DNA of 64,000 nt, taken from positions 17,501 through 81,500 of the forward strand of contig JAUZSF010000004.1 in the NCBI GenBank assembly GCA_030949705.1, written 5' to 3'. Each line of letters begins with the position of its first letter. Within the stretch, counting starts at the first letter, position 1. The notes under the pieces were generated by a model, which worked only from the letters and a program-made list of their open reading frames with translations, had not been told where the DNA came from and did no database searches. Source of the stretch: Robiginitomaculum sp. Its GTDB lineage: Bacteria > Pseudomonadota > Alphaproteobacteria > Caulobacterales > Maricaulaceae. This document shows, in pieces, positions 25,663 to 34,703 of the stretch. The translations under genes and the position numbers were made by a program.

Positions 25663-28152
25663 ATGGTTGGTACGGTTGCTTCCAAAACGGCTATGTCTGG
25701 ACTACGCGCTGGGGTTTGCAGCGTTGCATTTTTCGGGTGCGCTTCGATTGCAGCGGCACAGTCTGAAAAAACTTATATCATTGACCTGCCGGCCCTTAGC
25801 CTTGAACGCTCGCTGACCCATCTGGCGCAACAAATTCGCATTTCCATTGATTTTTCAGACTATGATCTGGAGGAAACAAAGCGCCCGGCCATTTTGGGCC
25901 TTTATTCCCTGGATAATGCTCTGGGGGCGGTGCTGGCCGGCACCGGTTATACCTACAACCAGATCAGCCCGGGGGCGTATCGGATCATACGGGTTCATAA
26001 AAAACCTCAATCCGAAATAGCCCGCCCCCTGGACCTAAAAATGGCGGCAGCGCCCTCCACCAATGATTTAATCATTATTCATGCCACCAAACGGGCCGGT
26101 GTCGCCGCCCGCCTGCCACTGAGCCTGAGCATTACCGACAATGCCAAGCTGGAACAATTGCAAATCACCGACACCAATGCCCTGGCCCTGCATACTGCTG
26201 GCATGTCCTCGACCAATCTGGGGCCTAGCCGGAACAAGATTTTTATCCGCGGCATTTCCGATGGCAGTTTTACGGGTCGCCAACAAGCCACCATCGGGGC
26301 GTATATGGATAATATTCGCCTCAATTATAATGAGCCAGATCCCTATCTGCAGCTGGATGACATTGACCATGTCGAAGTGCTGCGCGGCCCCCAGGGCACC
26401 CTCTATGGTGCCGGATCGCTGGGTGGACTTTACCGGGTGGTGACCAACGCCCCGGATATGCAGCGCTATACCTCGTCTTTGAGTCTGGATACATCCATCA
26501 CCAAAAACGGTGGGAAAAACGGCCGGATCAGCGCCACCATCAACATGCCAATTAAACAGGATCTGCTGGCCTTGCGGGTCACCGGCTATCTCGACCATAA
26601 CAGCGGCTATATTGATGATGTCCGGTTGGGCCTGGAAAACGTCAACACCACCGATGTGTTTGGCACCCGGGCACGGATATTATGGAATGTAGGAGACAAC
26701 TGGGAAGTAAAGGCCGGTATGAACTTTCAGGATGTCCTGGCCGATGACACCCAGTATTTTCTGCAGAAAGTGGGCACATACAAGCGCGAAAACTATGTGC
26801 GCGAACCCCATGAAGATGATTATTTTAACCCGTATATGGAACTGAAAGGACGCTTTGGCTGGGGCGAAGTCATATCCTCATCGGCCTATATTCACCGCTC
26901 GATTGGTGATGAAACCGATGCTTCACTTGGCGTTCCTTTGCTGACCTCATTGCCGGTAACCCCCAGCGTTTACAAGCAGGAACGCAAAATCAGAATGATC
27001 ACCAATGAAACCAGGCTGGTATCACGCCTTGGCGGGCGCTTTGACTGGCTGGTTGGGGCCTTTGCATCCCTGCGTCAGGAAAATTACGCCTCGTCGCTAA
27101 CCATCCCTGGTTCTGCAGCGCTTCTGCCTGGCAGAGGCAGAAGCGGGGATGTGGCGTTCAGGGAACGACGCCATGAACAAACCGAAGAGCTGGCCGCCTT
27201 TGCCGAAACGATCTGGCATTTGCCCTATAATGTTAATCTGACCGGTGGCGTACGCTGGTTTTATTCGGATGAACGTACCCGTTCGCATATTGGTGGTGGT
27301 CTGGGTATGAATACGGTTATTCGTCATGGGAACAGCCGCGATTCTGGCTTTACCCCTAAAGCCGTCATCAGCTGGCAAGCCAATGAAAACACCCTTTTTT
27401 ACGCCCAGCGGGCCCAGGGTTATCGGGTAGGGGGTATCAACATAAACAGTCCCGACAGCGTCTTCTTTGAAGATGGCAGCGGTGATGTTGATACAGAAAA
27501 CGATCAAAGCTTTGAGCCAGACAAGCTGACCATGTATGAAATGGGCGGGAAGTTCTCGTTGATGCATAATAACCTGCGCGTACACGTCTCGGCCTTCACC
27601 TTTAAATGGAACGATATCCAGACCGATCAAATTCTGCCAAACGGGTTCAGCATTATTCTGAACGCCGGTTATGCGCGCAGCCGTGGTGTGGACTTTGATA
27701 TTGCGCTGTCCCCATTTCGCGGCCTGACGGTGAATGCCAATTTTTCATACAATGACCCGGACCTGGTGATTGTGAACCCGTTTCTGGGCTCCCGGATCAA
27801 TGATCACCTGCCCGGTATCCCCACCATGGCCGGAGGTGTAAATGCAGAATACACTTGGCCGGCGGGCGGCGAACGGCACTGGGTGGTCAGTGCCGACTAC
27901 ACCTATAATGGCCGCTCGCAGCTGACCTTTGCCCGCATTGACAACCGCGATTCACAGGCATCGGATATGTTCAATTTAAGACTGGCGCTGGAAAACCCCT
28001 CTCGTTGGAAAATCGGGCTCTATGTACGCAATATCTTTAACGAAAAAAAGAATACTTTTGCCTTTGGCAACCCGTTCAGTTTTCGCCAAAATCTGCAACA
28101 TACTCCCCCCGTCCCCCAGACCATTGGTATTTCTTTCAAGCGACAGTTATAG
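25663..28152 (+). CDS. TonB-dependent receptor with signalling STN domain
   Basis: An outer-membrane transducer of about 829 residues. After the signal peptide (VAFFGCASIAAAQSE) comes an STN domain (residues about 40-100: IDLPALSLERSLTHLAQQIRISIDFSDYDLEE), then a linker, the plug (IFIRGISDGSFTGRQQATIGAYMDNI, VEVLRGPQGTLYGAGSLGGL) and a 22-strand-type barrel ending FKRQL. The STN domain touches the FecR-like protein when ligand is bound, switching on the sigma factor. The ATG at 25663 is preferred over a GTG 6 bp upstream. The ligand (siderophore, haem or other) is not readable and no ligand-processing genes are adjacent. Confidence 0.93.
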   Translation: MVGTVASKTAMSGLRAGVCSVAFFGCASIAAAQSEKTYIIDLPALSLERSLTHLAQQIRISIDFSDYDLEETKRPAILGLYSLDNALGAVLAGTGYTYNQISPGAYRIIRVHKKPQSEIARPLDLKMAAAPSTNDLIIIHATKRAGVAARLPLSLSITDNAKLEQLQITDTNALALHTAGMSSTNLGPSRNKIFIRGISDGSFTGRQQATIGAYMDNIRLNYNEPDPYLQLDDIDHVEVLRGPQGTLYGAGSLGGLYRVVTNAPDMQRYTSSLSLDTSITKNGGKNGRISATINMPIKQDLLALRVTGYLDHNSGYIDDVRLGLENVNTTDVFGTRARILWNVGDNWEVKAGMNFQDVLADDTQYFLQKVGTYKRENYVREPHEDDYFNPYMELKGRFGWGEVISSSAYIHRSIGDETDASLGVPLLTSLPVTPSVYKQERKIRMITNETRLVSRLGGRFDWLVGAFASLRQENYASSLTIPGSAALLPGRGRSGDVAFRERRHEQTEELAAFAETIWHLPYNVNLTGGVRWFYSDERTRSHIGGGLGMNTVIRHGNSRDSGFTPKAVISWQANENTLFYAQRAQGYRVGGININSPDSVFFEDGSGDVDTENDQSFEPDKLTMYEMGGKFSLMHNNLRVHVSAFTFKWNDIQTDQILPNGFSIILNAGYARSRGVDFDIALSPFRGLTVNANFSYNDPDLVIVNPFLGSRINDHLPGIPTMAGGVNAEYTWPAGGERHWVVSADYTYNGRSQLTFARIDNRDSQASDMFNLRLALENPSRWKIGLYVRNIFNEKKNTFAFGNPFSFRQNLQHTPPVPQTIGISFKRQL

Positions 28153-28167
28153 GGCTGCAGTTTTCGC

Positions 28168-28198
28168 TTGAACCTATAGCCACTGTAGGAATTAGAGT
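28168..28198 (+). promoter_or_regulatory. MerR-type promoter of the czc operon
   Basis: The -35 TTGAAC (28168-28173) and the -10 TAGAGT (28193-28198) are 19 bp apart, the abnormal spacing used by MerR-family activators. A dyad CCTATAG-CCA-CTGTAGG fills the spacer (28173-28189). A matching element lies before the second P1B ATPase gene (38167-38197). It starts just after the TonB receptor stop and points at the efflux genes. Confidence 0.8.
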
Positions 28199-28295
28199 AT
28201 CAGCGTTGGATAGGGATAACGGGTCTTTTGTAACTGGTTTACGAACGGCCCCATCATCGCTACAAGACGGCCATTGCGAGTGACTGATTGTTCCT

Positions 28296-28616
28296 ATGAA
28301 AACCATGCTCACCAAAGTCCTGATCCTCTGCCTGATGGCCATTACCTTGCATGGCTTTGGCACGGATGAGCATGTGTTTAAGGCCCAAAAGGCTGACATC
28401 ACCATTGCCAGCACGGATATCGGCAAGGACAAGTCCGGTGACAACATCCCCAATCTGGGGGCTGCCTGTGATATTTGCGAAGTGGTGCACCAATACGTCA
28501 CCCTGGAAAACAATCTGCTGTTGCCGGTACAGCCGGCCATCTTGATGAACACCATGCCGATGTTACTGCCGCCAGGACGAACACCCGGCAGGATAACCCG
28601 CCCCCCCACCATCTGA
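28296..28616 (+). CDS. Small exported protein of the metal-efflux operon
   Basis: A 106-residue protein preceded by the MerR-type promoter, first in the efflux operon. The N-terminus (KVLILCLMAITLHGFG) is a signal peptide, so the mature part is periplasmic. A conserved-looking CDICEVVHQY motif near residue 60 could bind metal through its two Cys and the His. The tail is Pro- and Arg-rich. I do not recognise the family; comparable small proteins precede many CzcCBA pumps. The gap to czcC is 140 bp and contains no terminator. Confidence 0.65.
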   Translation: MKTMLTKVLILCLMAITLHGFGTDEHVFKAQKADITIASTDIGKDKSGDNIPNLGAACDICEVVHQYVTLENNLLLPVQPAILMNTMPMLLPPGRTPGRITRPPTI

Positions 28617-28756
28617 TTACTCCATGGGCGTTTTGCGCGTGCGCGTAATGCCCTCTCATCGCAGGCTCTGGGGTGCCCAATACCCCGCCATGCCTGTCAG
28701 ACAATGACCAAATGCCGCCGGTTCATCACCGACGCATGATTTGCTGAGTAATCACT

Positions 28757-30025
28757 ATGAATTTCAATGCCAAGGCACTTTTTGGTGCCCTGTGGGTCGG
28801 GATCGCTTTTGTGGCGACACCTATGGCCCAATCCCAAGACTCCTCACCTGCCCCACAACAAAGCTCGCGGCCACTGGTCGTGGAATTTGCCAAAGAGGTG
28901 CTGGCCAACCATCCCGGCATAGCCGCGGCCCAGGCCGAACTGGATGCCGCCAGGGCCCGCGCCAAAGGGGCCGGACGGGCACTCTATAACCCGGAAATTG
29001 AAGCCGGTTATGAAAACGCCGCTTCGACCACCACATCGGTGGGCATTTCACAAACCCTGGATATGTCCGGCAAACGCAAGGCCCGCGCCGCCACCGGCCA
29101 GGCCGATGTGATGGCCGCCAGGGCGGCACTGGAGCTGGTGCAAAAATCCCTTCTGGCCAATGTGCTGGAGGCGTTGGCCGTACATCAAAGCGCCTTTGAA
29201 CAATTACAACTGACCGCCTCCAAAGTGCGACTGGCGCGGGATTTTCTGACCCTGTCGCAAACGCGCAAAACCGCCGGGGATTTATCTGAATCCGAACTGT
29301 TGACCGCGCGGCTGGCCCTGTCCCAGGCCATGGCCGAACAAAGCCGGGCCAAGGGTGACCTGTCCCGTGCCCGCGAACGCCTTGCCGCCATTGCCGGCAG
29401 GCCGCGCGAGGTATGGCCGTTTATGGTCGGCACGCCCCAGGGGGTGATGTTGCAAAGCTGGTCTGGTGAGCTAAATCGTTTGCCGGAAATGCGGCTGGTT
29501 CGCGCCCAATCCGACAGCTTTCGCACCCGTATCCTGCTGGCCGATAAAATGCGCAAAGCTGATCCCACTTTGGGGCTCAGTCTTGGGCAGGAAAGCAACG
29601 GTCTTGGCGGCAATGCCACGCTGTTTGGCATTCGTCTGTCGATTCCCTTGCAAATTCGCAATTCCTATAGCGAAAGCGTAACCGCGGCCCGGGCCGAAGC
29701 GGTGGGTGCCGAGGCCAATGCCCGCAAAATGCGCCAGCGCGTCGAGGCGCGCCTGAATGCCACCACCGAGCGCTATCTGGCCGCAGCGTCCGCATGGCAG
29801 GACTGGCAGAATGGCGGGGCCGGCGATCTGGAGGCTCAGCGCACTTTGCTGAAAACCCTGTGGGAAGCCGGCGAGCTGAATGCCGTGTCTTACCTCATTC
29901 AACTTAACCAGACTTTTGATGCACAAGCCGCCGCCATCGACCTGAAAGGGGCGTTATGGCGCTCTTGGTTCGACTGGCTCGATGCATCCAATTCCGCAAC
30001 TTCATGGCTGGAGGCCATCCAATGA
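28757..30025 (+). CDS. czcC: RND efflux outer-membrane protein, CzcC/TolC family
   Basis: The outer-membrane channel of a tripartite heavy-metal pump. The 422-residue product has a signal peptide (GIAFVATPMAQSQ) and two OEP repeats rich in helix with A/E/Q heptads (AKEVLANHPGIAAAQAELDAARARAKGAGRALYNPEIEAGYE, then RQRVEARLNATTERYL-like sequence). GISQTLDMSGKRKARA and LSIPLQIRNSYSESV mark the two beta-strand regions. The end overlaps the start of the adaptor gene (ATGA), so translation is coupled. No lipobox is seen. Confidence 0.88.
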   Translation: MNFNAKALFGALWVGIAFVATPMAQSQDSSPAPQQSSRPLVVEFAKEVLANHPGIAAAQAELDAARARAKGAGRALYNPEIEAGYENAASTTTSVGISQTLDMSGKRKARAATGQADVMAARAALELVQKSLLANVLEALAVHQSAFEQLQLTASKVRLARDFLTLSQTRKTAGDLSESELLTARLALSQAMAEQSRAKGDLSRARERLAAIAGRPREVWPFMVGTPQGVMLQSWSGELNRLPEMRLVRAQSDSFRTRILLADKMRKADPTLGLSLGQESNGLGGNATLFGIRLSIPLQIRNSYSESVTAARAEAVGAEANARKMRQRVEARLNATTERYLAAASAWQDWQNGGAGDLEAQRTLLKTLWEAGELNAVSYLIQLNQTFDAQAAAIDLKGALWRSWFDWLDASNSATSWLEAIQ

Positions 30026-31146
30026 GTTTTTTCAACACCTGTCTTAAAACCCTGCCGGTGATGGCCGCCCTGGTTTTATCCCCCCCCTCGACCCCGGCCT
30101 TTGCCCAGGAAGAGCATGGCGAAGAACATGCCGAAAACCTGGTCCGGATGAGCGCCAGTCAACGTCGCCAGAACGGCGTACAGACCATGACCATCGCCCC
30201 CAAGGCATTGGCTATGGAAATCAGTGCCCCCGGTGAAGTGGGCCTGGATCTTTACAAGACCAGTCAGGTAACGCCGCGCATATCCGCACAAGTGATTACC
30301 CGCCATGCCCGTCTTGGCGATGCTGTCACCCTGAATGCCCCTCTGGTTACCCTCTCCAGCGTGGAAATGGCCAGTGCCCAGGGTGATCTGATCGTTACGG
30401 CCCGCGAATGGGAGCGGGTGAAAAAACTGGGCCGCAAGGTGGTCTCTGATCGCCGCTATGTAGAGGCTCAGGTCGCCGCCCAACAGGCTCGCGCCAAGGT
30501 ATTGGCCTTTGGTATGACCACGGCCGCCGCCGACAAGCTGGTGCGTTTGGCCGATGCCTCCAAAGCTACGGGGGCGTTCACCCTCTATGCCCGCCAAAAC
30601 GGTACCATTATGCGCGATGACTTTGTGGTTGGAGAAATTGTTGATCCCGGCCGCGTGCTGTTTGAAATCACCGACGAGCGCAGTGTCTGGGTGGATGCCC
30701 GTCTGTCCGCCGATGATGCCGCCGCCATTATTGCCGGCGCCCCGGTGCGCATTCGCACCAGTGCAGGCAGTGAATTTGCGGGCAAGGTGCTGCAATTACA
30801 TCATGAAATTGATGAAACCACCCGCACCCTGGCTGCCCGGATCGAGGTTTCCAATACGCAGGATGCCTTACACGCTGGCCAGTTTGTCACCGCCTTTATC
30901 GAGGCCGGCAAAACCAACCCTGTATTGGCCGTACCGCAAGACGCCGTCACCCTGATGAAAGGGGGTAATCATGTGTTTGTCCTCAAAGACAATATGCTGA
31001 CGCCTGAACCGGTACTGACCGGCGCGGTGCGGGGCAATTGGGTCGAGATCAAAAGCGGGCTGAAGCGCGGCGATGAAATCGCCATTAGCCAGATCTTCCT
31101 GCTGAAATCCCTGATCCTGAAATCATCCATTGGCGACGAGCACTAG
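30022..31146 (+). CDS. czcB: RND efflux periplasmic adaptor, CzcB family
   Basis: The membrane-fusion protein that links the inner-membrane pump to the channel. The 374-residue product has a signal sequence (VMAALVLSPPSTPAFAQEEHGEEHAEN), then a His/Glu-rich N-terminal segment, a barrel-sandwich (lipoyl) domain (GEVGLDLYKTSQVTPRISAQVITRHARLGDAV in sequence), a helical hairpin and a beta-barrel (RVLFEITDERSVWVDARLS). The His/Glu segment after the signal may deliver metal. The ATG overlaps the czcC stop; the end is 10 bp before the pump gene. Confidence 0.9.
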   Translation: MSFFNTCLKTLPVMAALVLSPPSTPAFAQEEHGEEHAENLVRMSASQRRQNGVQTMTIAPKALAMEISAPGEVGLDLYKTSQVTPRISAQVITRHARLGDAVTLNAPLVTLSSVEMASAQGDLIVTAREWERVKKLGRKVVSDRRYVEAQVAAQQARAKVLAFGMTTAAADKLVRLADASKATGAFTLYARQNGTIMRDDFVVGEIVDPGRVLFEITDERSVWVDARLSADDAAAIIAGAPVRIRTSAGSEFAGKVLQLHHEIDETTRTLAARIEVSNTQDALHAGQFVTAFIEAGKTNPVLAVPQDAVTLMKGGNHVFVLKDNMLTPEPVLTGAVRGNWVEIKSGLKRGDEIAISQIFLLKSLILKSSIGDEH

Positions 31147-31155
31147 GGGCCGAAA

Positions 31156-34100
31156 ATGTTAAACAAACTTGTTGAATTTTCACTCCAGTACAAAGTGCTG
31201 GTGCTGATTGCATTTGGCGTTGTCGGCTTTTTGGGCTGGCGCGCCGTAACCACCATTCCCATTGATGCCTTTCCCGATGTCACGCCGGTGCAGGTCAATA
31301 TCTACACTGAATCCCCGGGGCTGGCTGCCGAAGATGTGGAACAATTGCTGACCTTCCCGGTGGAATCCGGCATGGCGGGCCTGCCCGATGTGCAGGAAAT
31401 CCGCTCGGTCAGCCTGTTTGGCCTCTCCTATGTGGCGGTCTATTTTGAAGACAGCATGGACATTTATTTTGCCCGCCGTCTGGTGATGGAACGGCTGGCC
31501 GAAGTGGCCGACCGTATCCCCGAAGGCTATGGCACTCCGGAAATGGGGCCCAATACGTCCGGGCTGGGTCAGGTGTTCTGGTACACGCTGGAACGGGCCG
31601 ATGAAAAACTGAACGCCGATATTAGCGATATGGATTTGCGCACGGTGCAGGACTGGAATGTCCGTCTGATCTTGCGCACCGCCCCCGGGGTTGACGATGT
31701 CATGTCCTGGGGCGGTCAGGAACGCCAGTTTCAGGTACAGATCGATCCGCTGAAACTGATCAAATATGACCTTGGCTTTCGCGAAGTGATGGAGGCCCTT
31801 CAGGTCAATAACCGTCAGGTGGGTGGCCAGTATATTGATCGCGGGCCAGAGCAATATCTGGTGCGCGGCCTTGGGCTGGTCAAAAACGAACATGACATTG
31901 GCGATATTGTCGTCAAAGTTGCCGATGGCACCCCCGTCTATTTGCGTGATGTTGCCAATATTGTTCAGGCGCCAGCACTGCGCTTTGGTGCGGTTACCCG
32001 CGATGGCAAAGAGGTCGTCTTGGGCATGGCCCTGTCGCGTATTGGCGAGAATGCCAAGGCGGTGGTCGATAACGTCAAGGAAAAGGTGAAAATCGTTGAT
32101 GGCGCCTTGCCAGAGGGCATGGTCATCAAACCGATTTATGACCGTACCGAGCTGGTGGAAAAGGCCGTGGGCACCGCCGAGCGGGCCTTGATCGAAGGCT
32201 CCATTCTGGTCGCCATTGTACTCTTTTTGTTTTTGGGCGAATTGCGCTCGGCGCTGGTGGTGATCACCGCTTTACCGCTGGCCATGCTGATTGCCTTCAT
32301 TTTTATGGACCTGATGGGCCTGTCGGCTAATCTGATGTCACTGGCGGGTCTCGCCATTGGCATCGGGATGATGGTGGATGGGGCTGTGGTGATGGTGGAG
32401 AACTCGTTTCGCATCATGGCCGAGCGAAAATCCGAAGGCAACGGTCCGGTCAACCGAACCGCGGCGGTACTGACCGCCGCGCGTGAAGTCGCCAACCCGG
32501 TCAGCTTTGCCATCGGCATTATCATTATCGTGTTTATGCCGCTGTTCACGCTGGACGGTCTGGAAGGCAAGCTGTTCAAGCCCATGGCCTTTAACATCAG
32601 TTTTGCCATGGCGGGATCGATGTTGCTGACCTTGACCATCATTCCGGTGCTGGCCTCGCTGATCCTCAAACCCAAAGAGGAAAAGGACACCTTTTTGGTG
32701 CGCTGGCTGAAAAGGGGCTATCTGCCGCTTTTGGCCTTTGGCTTAAGACGCAAGGCCGTGGTGGTCTCAAGCGCCATAGTGTTGCTGATTGCCTCATTGG
32801 GTCTCTTTCCGTTTTTGGGCAAAGAGTTCATGCCGCAGCTTCAGGAAGGTTCGATCATGTGGCGGGTGACCTCCATTCCATCGACCTCGCTGGATCAGTC
32901 GATCAAAATCTCAAAAGATATTGAAAACGCGCTTAGTGCCTTTCCCGAAGTGGAAACCACCATCGCCATGATTGGCCGCGCCGAAAAAGGTGAAACGGCG
33001 GACGTCAATTATATGGAGATTTATACCGCCCTGAAGCCACAAAAAGAATGGCCCGAAAAGCGGTCCTTCGAGCATCTGGCCGATGAAATGCGCGAAAAAC
33101 TGGAAGTGGTGGCGCCAACCTCGGTCATTGCCTTTACCCAGCCGATCCAGATGCGCGTTGAAGAGCTGATCTCGGGCGTGCGTGCCACACTGGCGGCCAA
33201 ACTTTATGGTGAAGATCTGGCTGAGCTGGATCGCCTTAGCGAGCAGATCAAGAACGCCATTGCCGAAGTGCCGGGCGCCGCGGATCTGTCGCTGGAGGCC
33301 AATATCGGCAAGCCGCAAATTCGCATTACAGTGGATCGCGAGGCGCTGGCCCGTTATGGCATGAATGCCGATGATGTGCTGGAACTGGTCCGCACCGGTA
33401 TCGGCAACGAGCCGGTCAGCACCCTGATTGATGGCGTTAAACGCTTTGATATCACGGCCCGGCTGAACGATGCCTCCAAGGCCTCGGTAGAGGCCATTGG
33501 CAATATCCCCCTGCGAACCGGGACCGGGGCGATCCTGCCCCTCAAACGGGTGGCCAAAATCACCACCGCCGAGGGGTATTCCTTTATCCGGCGCGAGCAA
33601 TTGCAACGCTATGCGGTGATCCAGATGGATGTGCGTGGCCGCGATGTGGACAGCTTTGTCAAAGATGCCAACACCGCCATTGCGCAAAATGTGGAGATGC
33701 CGCCGGGATACTGGATCGAATGGGGCGGTGCCTTTGAGAACCAGCAACGGGCCATGAAGAAGCTGGGCGTCATCGTCCCGGTGACCATCTTCTTTATCTT
33801 CGTGCTGCTCTATACGGCATTTAATTCCATGCGCTTTGCCGCGCTGATCATTGCCAATGTGCCCTTTGCCACCATTGGTGGCCTGGTGGCCCTGTTTATC
33901 AGTGGGCAATACTTATCGGTCCCCTCGGCCATCGGCTTTATCGCCGTCTTTGGCGTGGCCATGCTGAACGGCATTGTGTTGATCAGCTTTATCAACGAGC
34001 TGCGCGATAAGGGCCTCAGCATCGCCGAGGCGGTGCGAAAAGGGGCTGAAATGCGCCTGCGTCCGGTGATGATGACCGCCAGTGTGGCCATTTTGGGCCT

Positions 34101-34281
34101 CATCCCCATGCTGCTGTCCAGCGGCGTCGGGGCCGAAACCCAGCGCCCATTGGCCGCGGTGGTGGTGGGCGGGTTGATCACCTCAACTCTGCTGACCCTG
34201 CTGCTGTTGCCAGTCATTTACGAGTGGATGGAGACCCGTATGGAACGCAAACAAACCGCCAAAAGGGAGGCGCAATCATGA
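31156..34281 (+). CDS. czcA: Heavy-metal efflux RND transporter, CzcA/CusA family
   Basis: The proton-driven inner-membrane pump, 1041 residues with the usual 12 segments and two large periplasmic loops. Strong family signatures are IPIDAFPDVTPVQVNIYTESPGLAAEDVEQLLTFPVE (as TIPIDAFPDVTPVQVN), GLSYVAVYFED and GIGMMVDGAVVMVEN in TM4. That TM4 motif has the Asp and Glu of heavy-metal RND pumps but lacks the DFG Asp of classical CzcA, so the transported metal (Zn/Co/Cd, Ni or a monovalent ion) is unsettled. The pore Met residues of CusA also seem absent (MWRVTSIP in place of the YMPST type). It overlaps the PII-like gene by ATGA. Confidence 0.9.
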   Translation: MLNKLVEFSLQYKVLVLIAFGVVGFLGWRAVTTIPIDAFPDVTPVQVNIYTESPGLAAEDVEQLLTFPVESGMAGLPDVQEIRSVSLFGLSYVAVYFEDSMDIYFARRLVMERLAEVADRIPEGYGTPEMGPNTSGLGQVFWYTLERADEKLNADISDMDLRTVQDWNVRLILRTAPGVDDVMSWGGQERQFQVQIDPLKLIKYDLGFREVMEALQVNNRQVGGQYIDRGPEQYLVRGLGLVKNEHDIGDIVVKVADGTPVYLRDVANIVQAPALRFGAVTRDGKEVVLGMALSRIGENAKAVVDNVKEKVKIVDGALPEGMVIKPIYDRTELVEKAVGTAERALIEGSILVAIVLFLFLGELRSALVVITALPLAMLIAFIFMDLMGLSANLMSLAGLAIGIGMMVDGAVVMVENSFRIMAERKSEGNGPVNRTAAVLTAAREVANPVSFAIGIIIIVFMPLFTLDGLEGKLFKPMAFNISFAMAGSMLLTLTIIPVLASLILKPKEEKDTFLVRWLKRGYLPLLAFGLRRKAVVVSSAIVLLIASLGLFPFLGKEFMPQLQEGSIMWRVTSIPSTSLDQSIKISKDIENALSAFPEVETTIAMIGRAEKGETADVNYMEIYTALKPQKEWPEKRSFEHLADEMREKLEVVAPTSVIAFTQPIQMRVEELISGVRATLAAKLYGEDLAELDRLSEQIKNAIAEVPGAADLSLEANIGKPQIRITVDREALARYGMNADDVLELVRTGIGNEPVSTLIDGVKRFDITARLNDASKASVEAIGNIPLRTGTGAILPLKRVAKITTAEGYSFIRREQLQRYAVIQMDVRGRDVDSFVKDANTAIAQNVEMPPGYWIEWGGAFENQQRAMKKLGVIVPVTIFFIFVLLYTAFNSMRFAALIIANVPFATIGGLVALFISGQYLSVPSAIGFIAVFGVAMLNGIVLISFINELRDKGLSIAEAVRKGAEMRLRPVMMTASVAILGLIPMLLSSGVGAETQRPLAAVVVGGLITSTLLTLLLLPVIYEWMETRMERKQTAKREAQS

Positions 34282-34586
34282 AAGAGATCAAAGCCTACAT
34301 CCACAGGAACCGGGCGGCTGATGTCGTCCGGGCCCTGCGCAAGGCCGATTTTGGGCATTTCACTTTGGTAGATGTCAAACAGGTTCTGCAATCGCTGGAA
34401 ACCGCCGATCAGGAATTTTCCACCGAATTTGGCGCCCGGGTGCTGACCGAGGTGAAACTGGAACTGGTCTGTGACAGTGATCGTTTAAAAGAAGCCATCA
34501 TCCTGATCCGTGAAAATGCCAAAACCGGGCAAGAAGATTCAGGGTGCATCTATGTCAGTGAAATTGAAAGCCGGCATAGGATCTAG
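34278..34586 (+). CDS. PII-like protein of the PII-NG group
   Basis: A 102-residue relative of the PII nitrogen regulator. It starts MKEIKAYIHRNRAADVVRALRKADF and ends with a version of the PII C-loop (TGQEDSGCIYVSEIESRHRI, where PII has TGKIGDGKIF). The middle loop has no Tyr at the uridylylation site. This PII-NG subgroup is known to be genetically linked to heavy-metal RND pumps, and here the start overlaps the stop of the pump gene, with strong coupling. It probably binds a nucleotide or ion and modulates the pump, but no function has been shown. Confidence 0.85.
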   Translation: MKEIKAYIHRNRAADVVRALRKADFGHFTLVDVKQVLQSLETADQEFSTEFGARVLTEVKLELVCDSDRLKEAIILIRENAKTGQEDSGCIYVSEIESRHRI

Positions 34587-34599
34587 CTCCCCCAGGAGG

Positions 34600-34642
34600 C
34601 CTTCAGCATCAAAGCGGCCCTAACCCGCGATGGTGCTGAAGG
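34600..34642. terminator. Hairpin after the efflux operon
   Basis: CCTTCAGCA and TGCTGAAGG form a perfect 9-bp stem, 13 bp after the PII-NG stop. There is no T run, so it is an end-of-message structure rather than a sure intrinsic terminator. Confidence 0.4.
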
Positions 34643-34703
34643 CAGCACGGGTTCATAAGCCTGTTACATAGCAAAGCCATCTATTGCCTTGACGGTCACG
34701 GCG

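Noticed and set aside
32911-33909. 332-codon frame antisense to the RND pump gene
   Set aside because: No domain or start signal; codon shadow of czcA.
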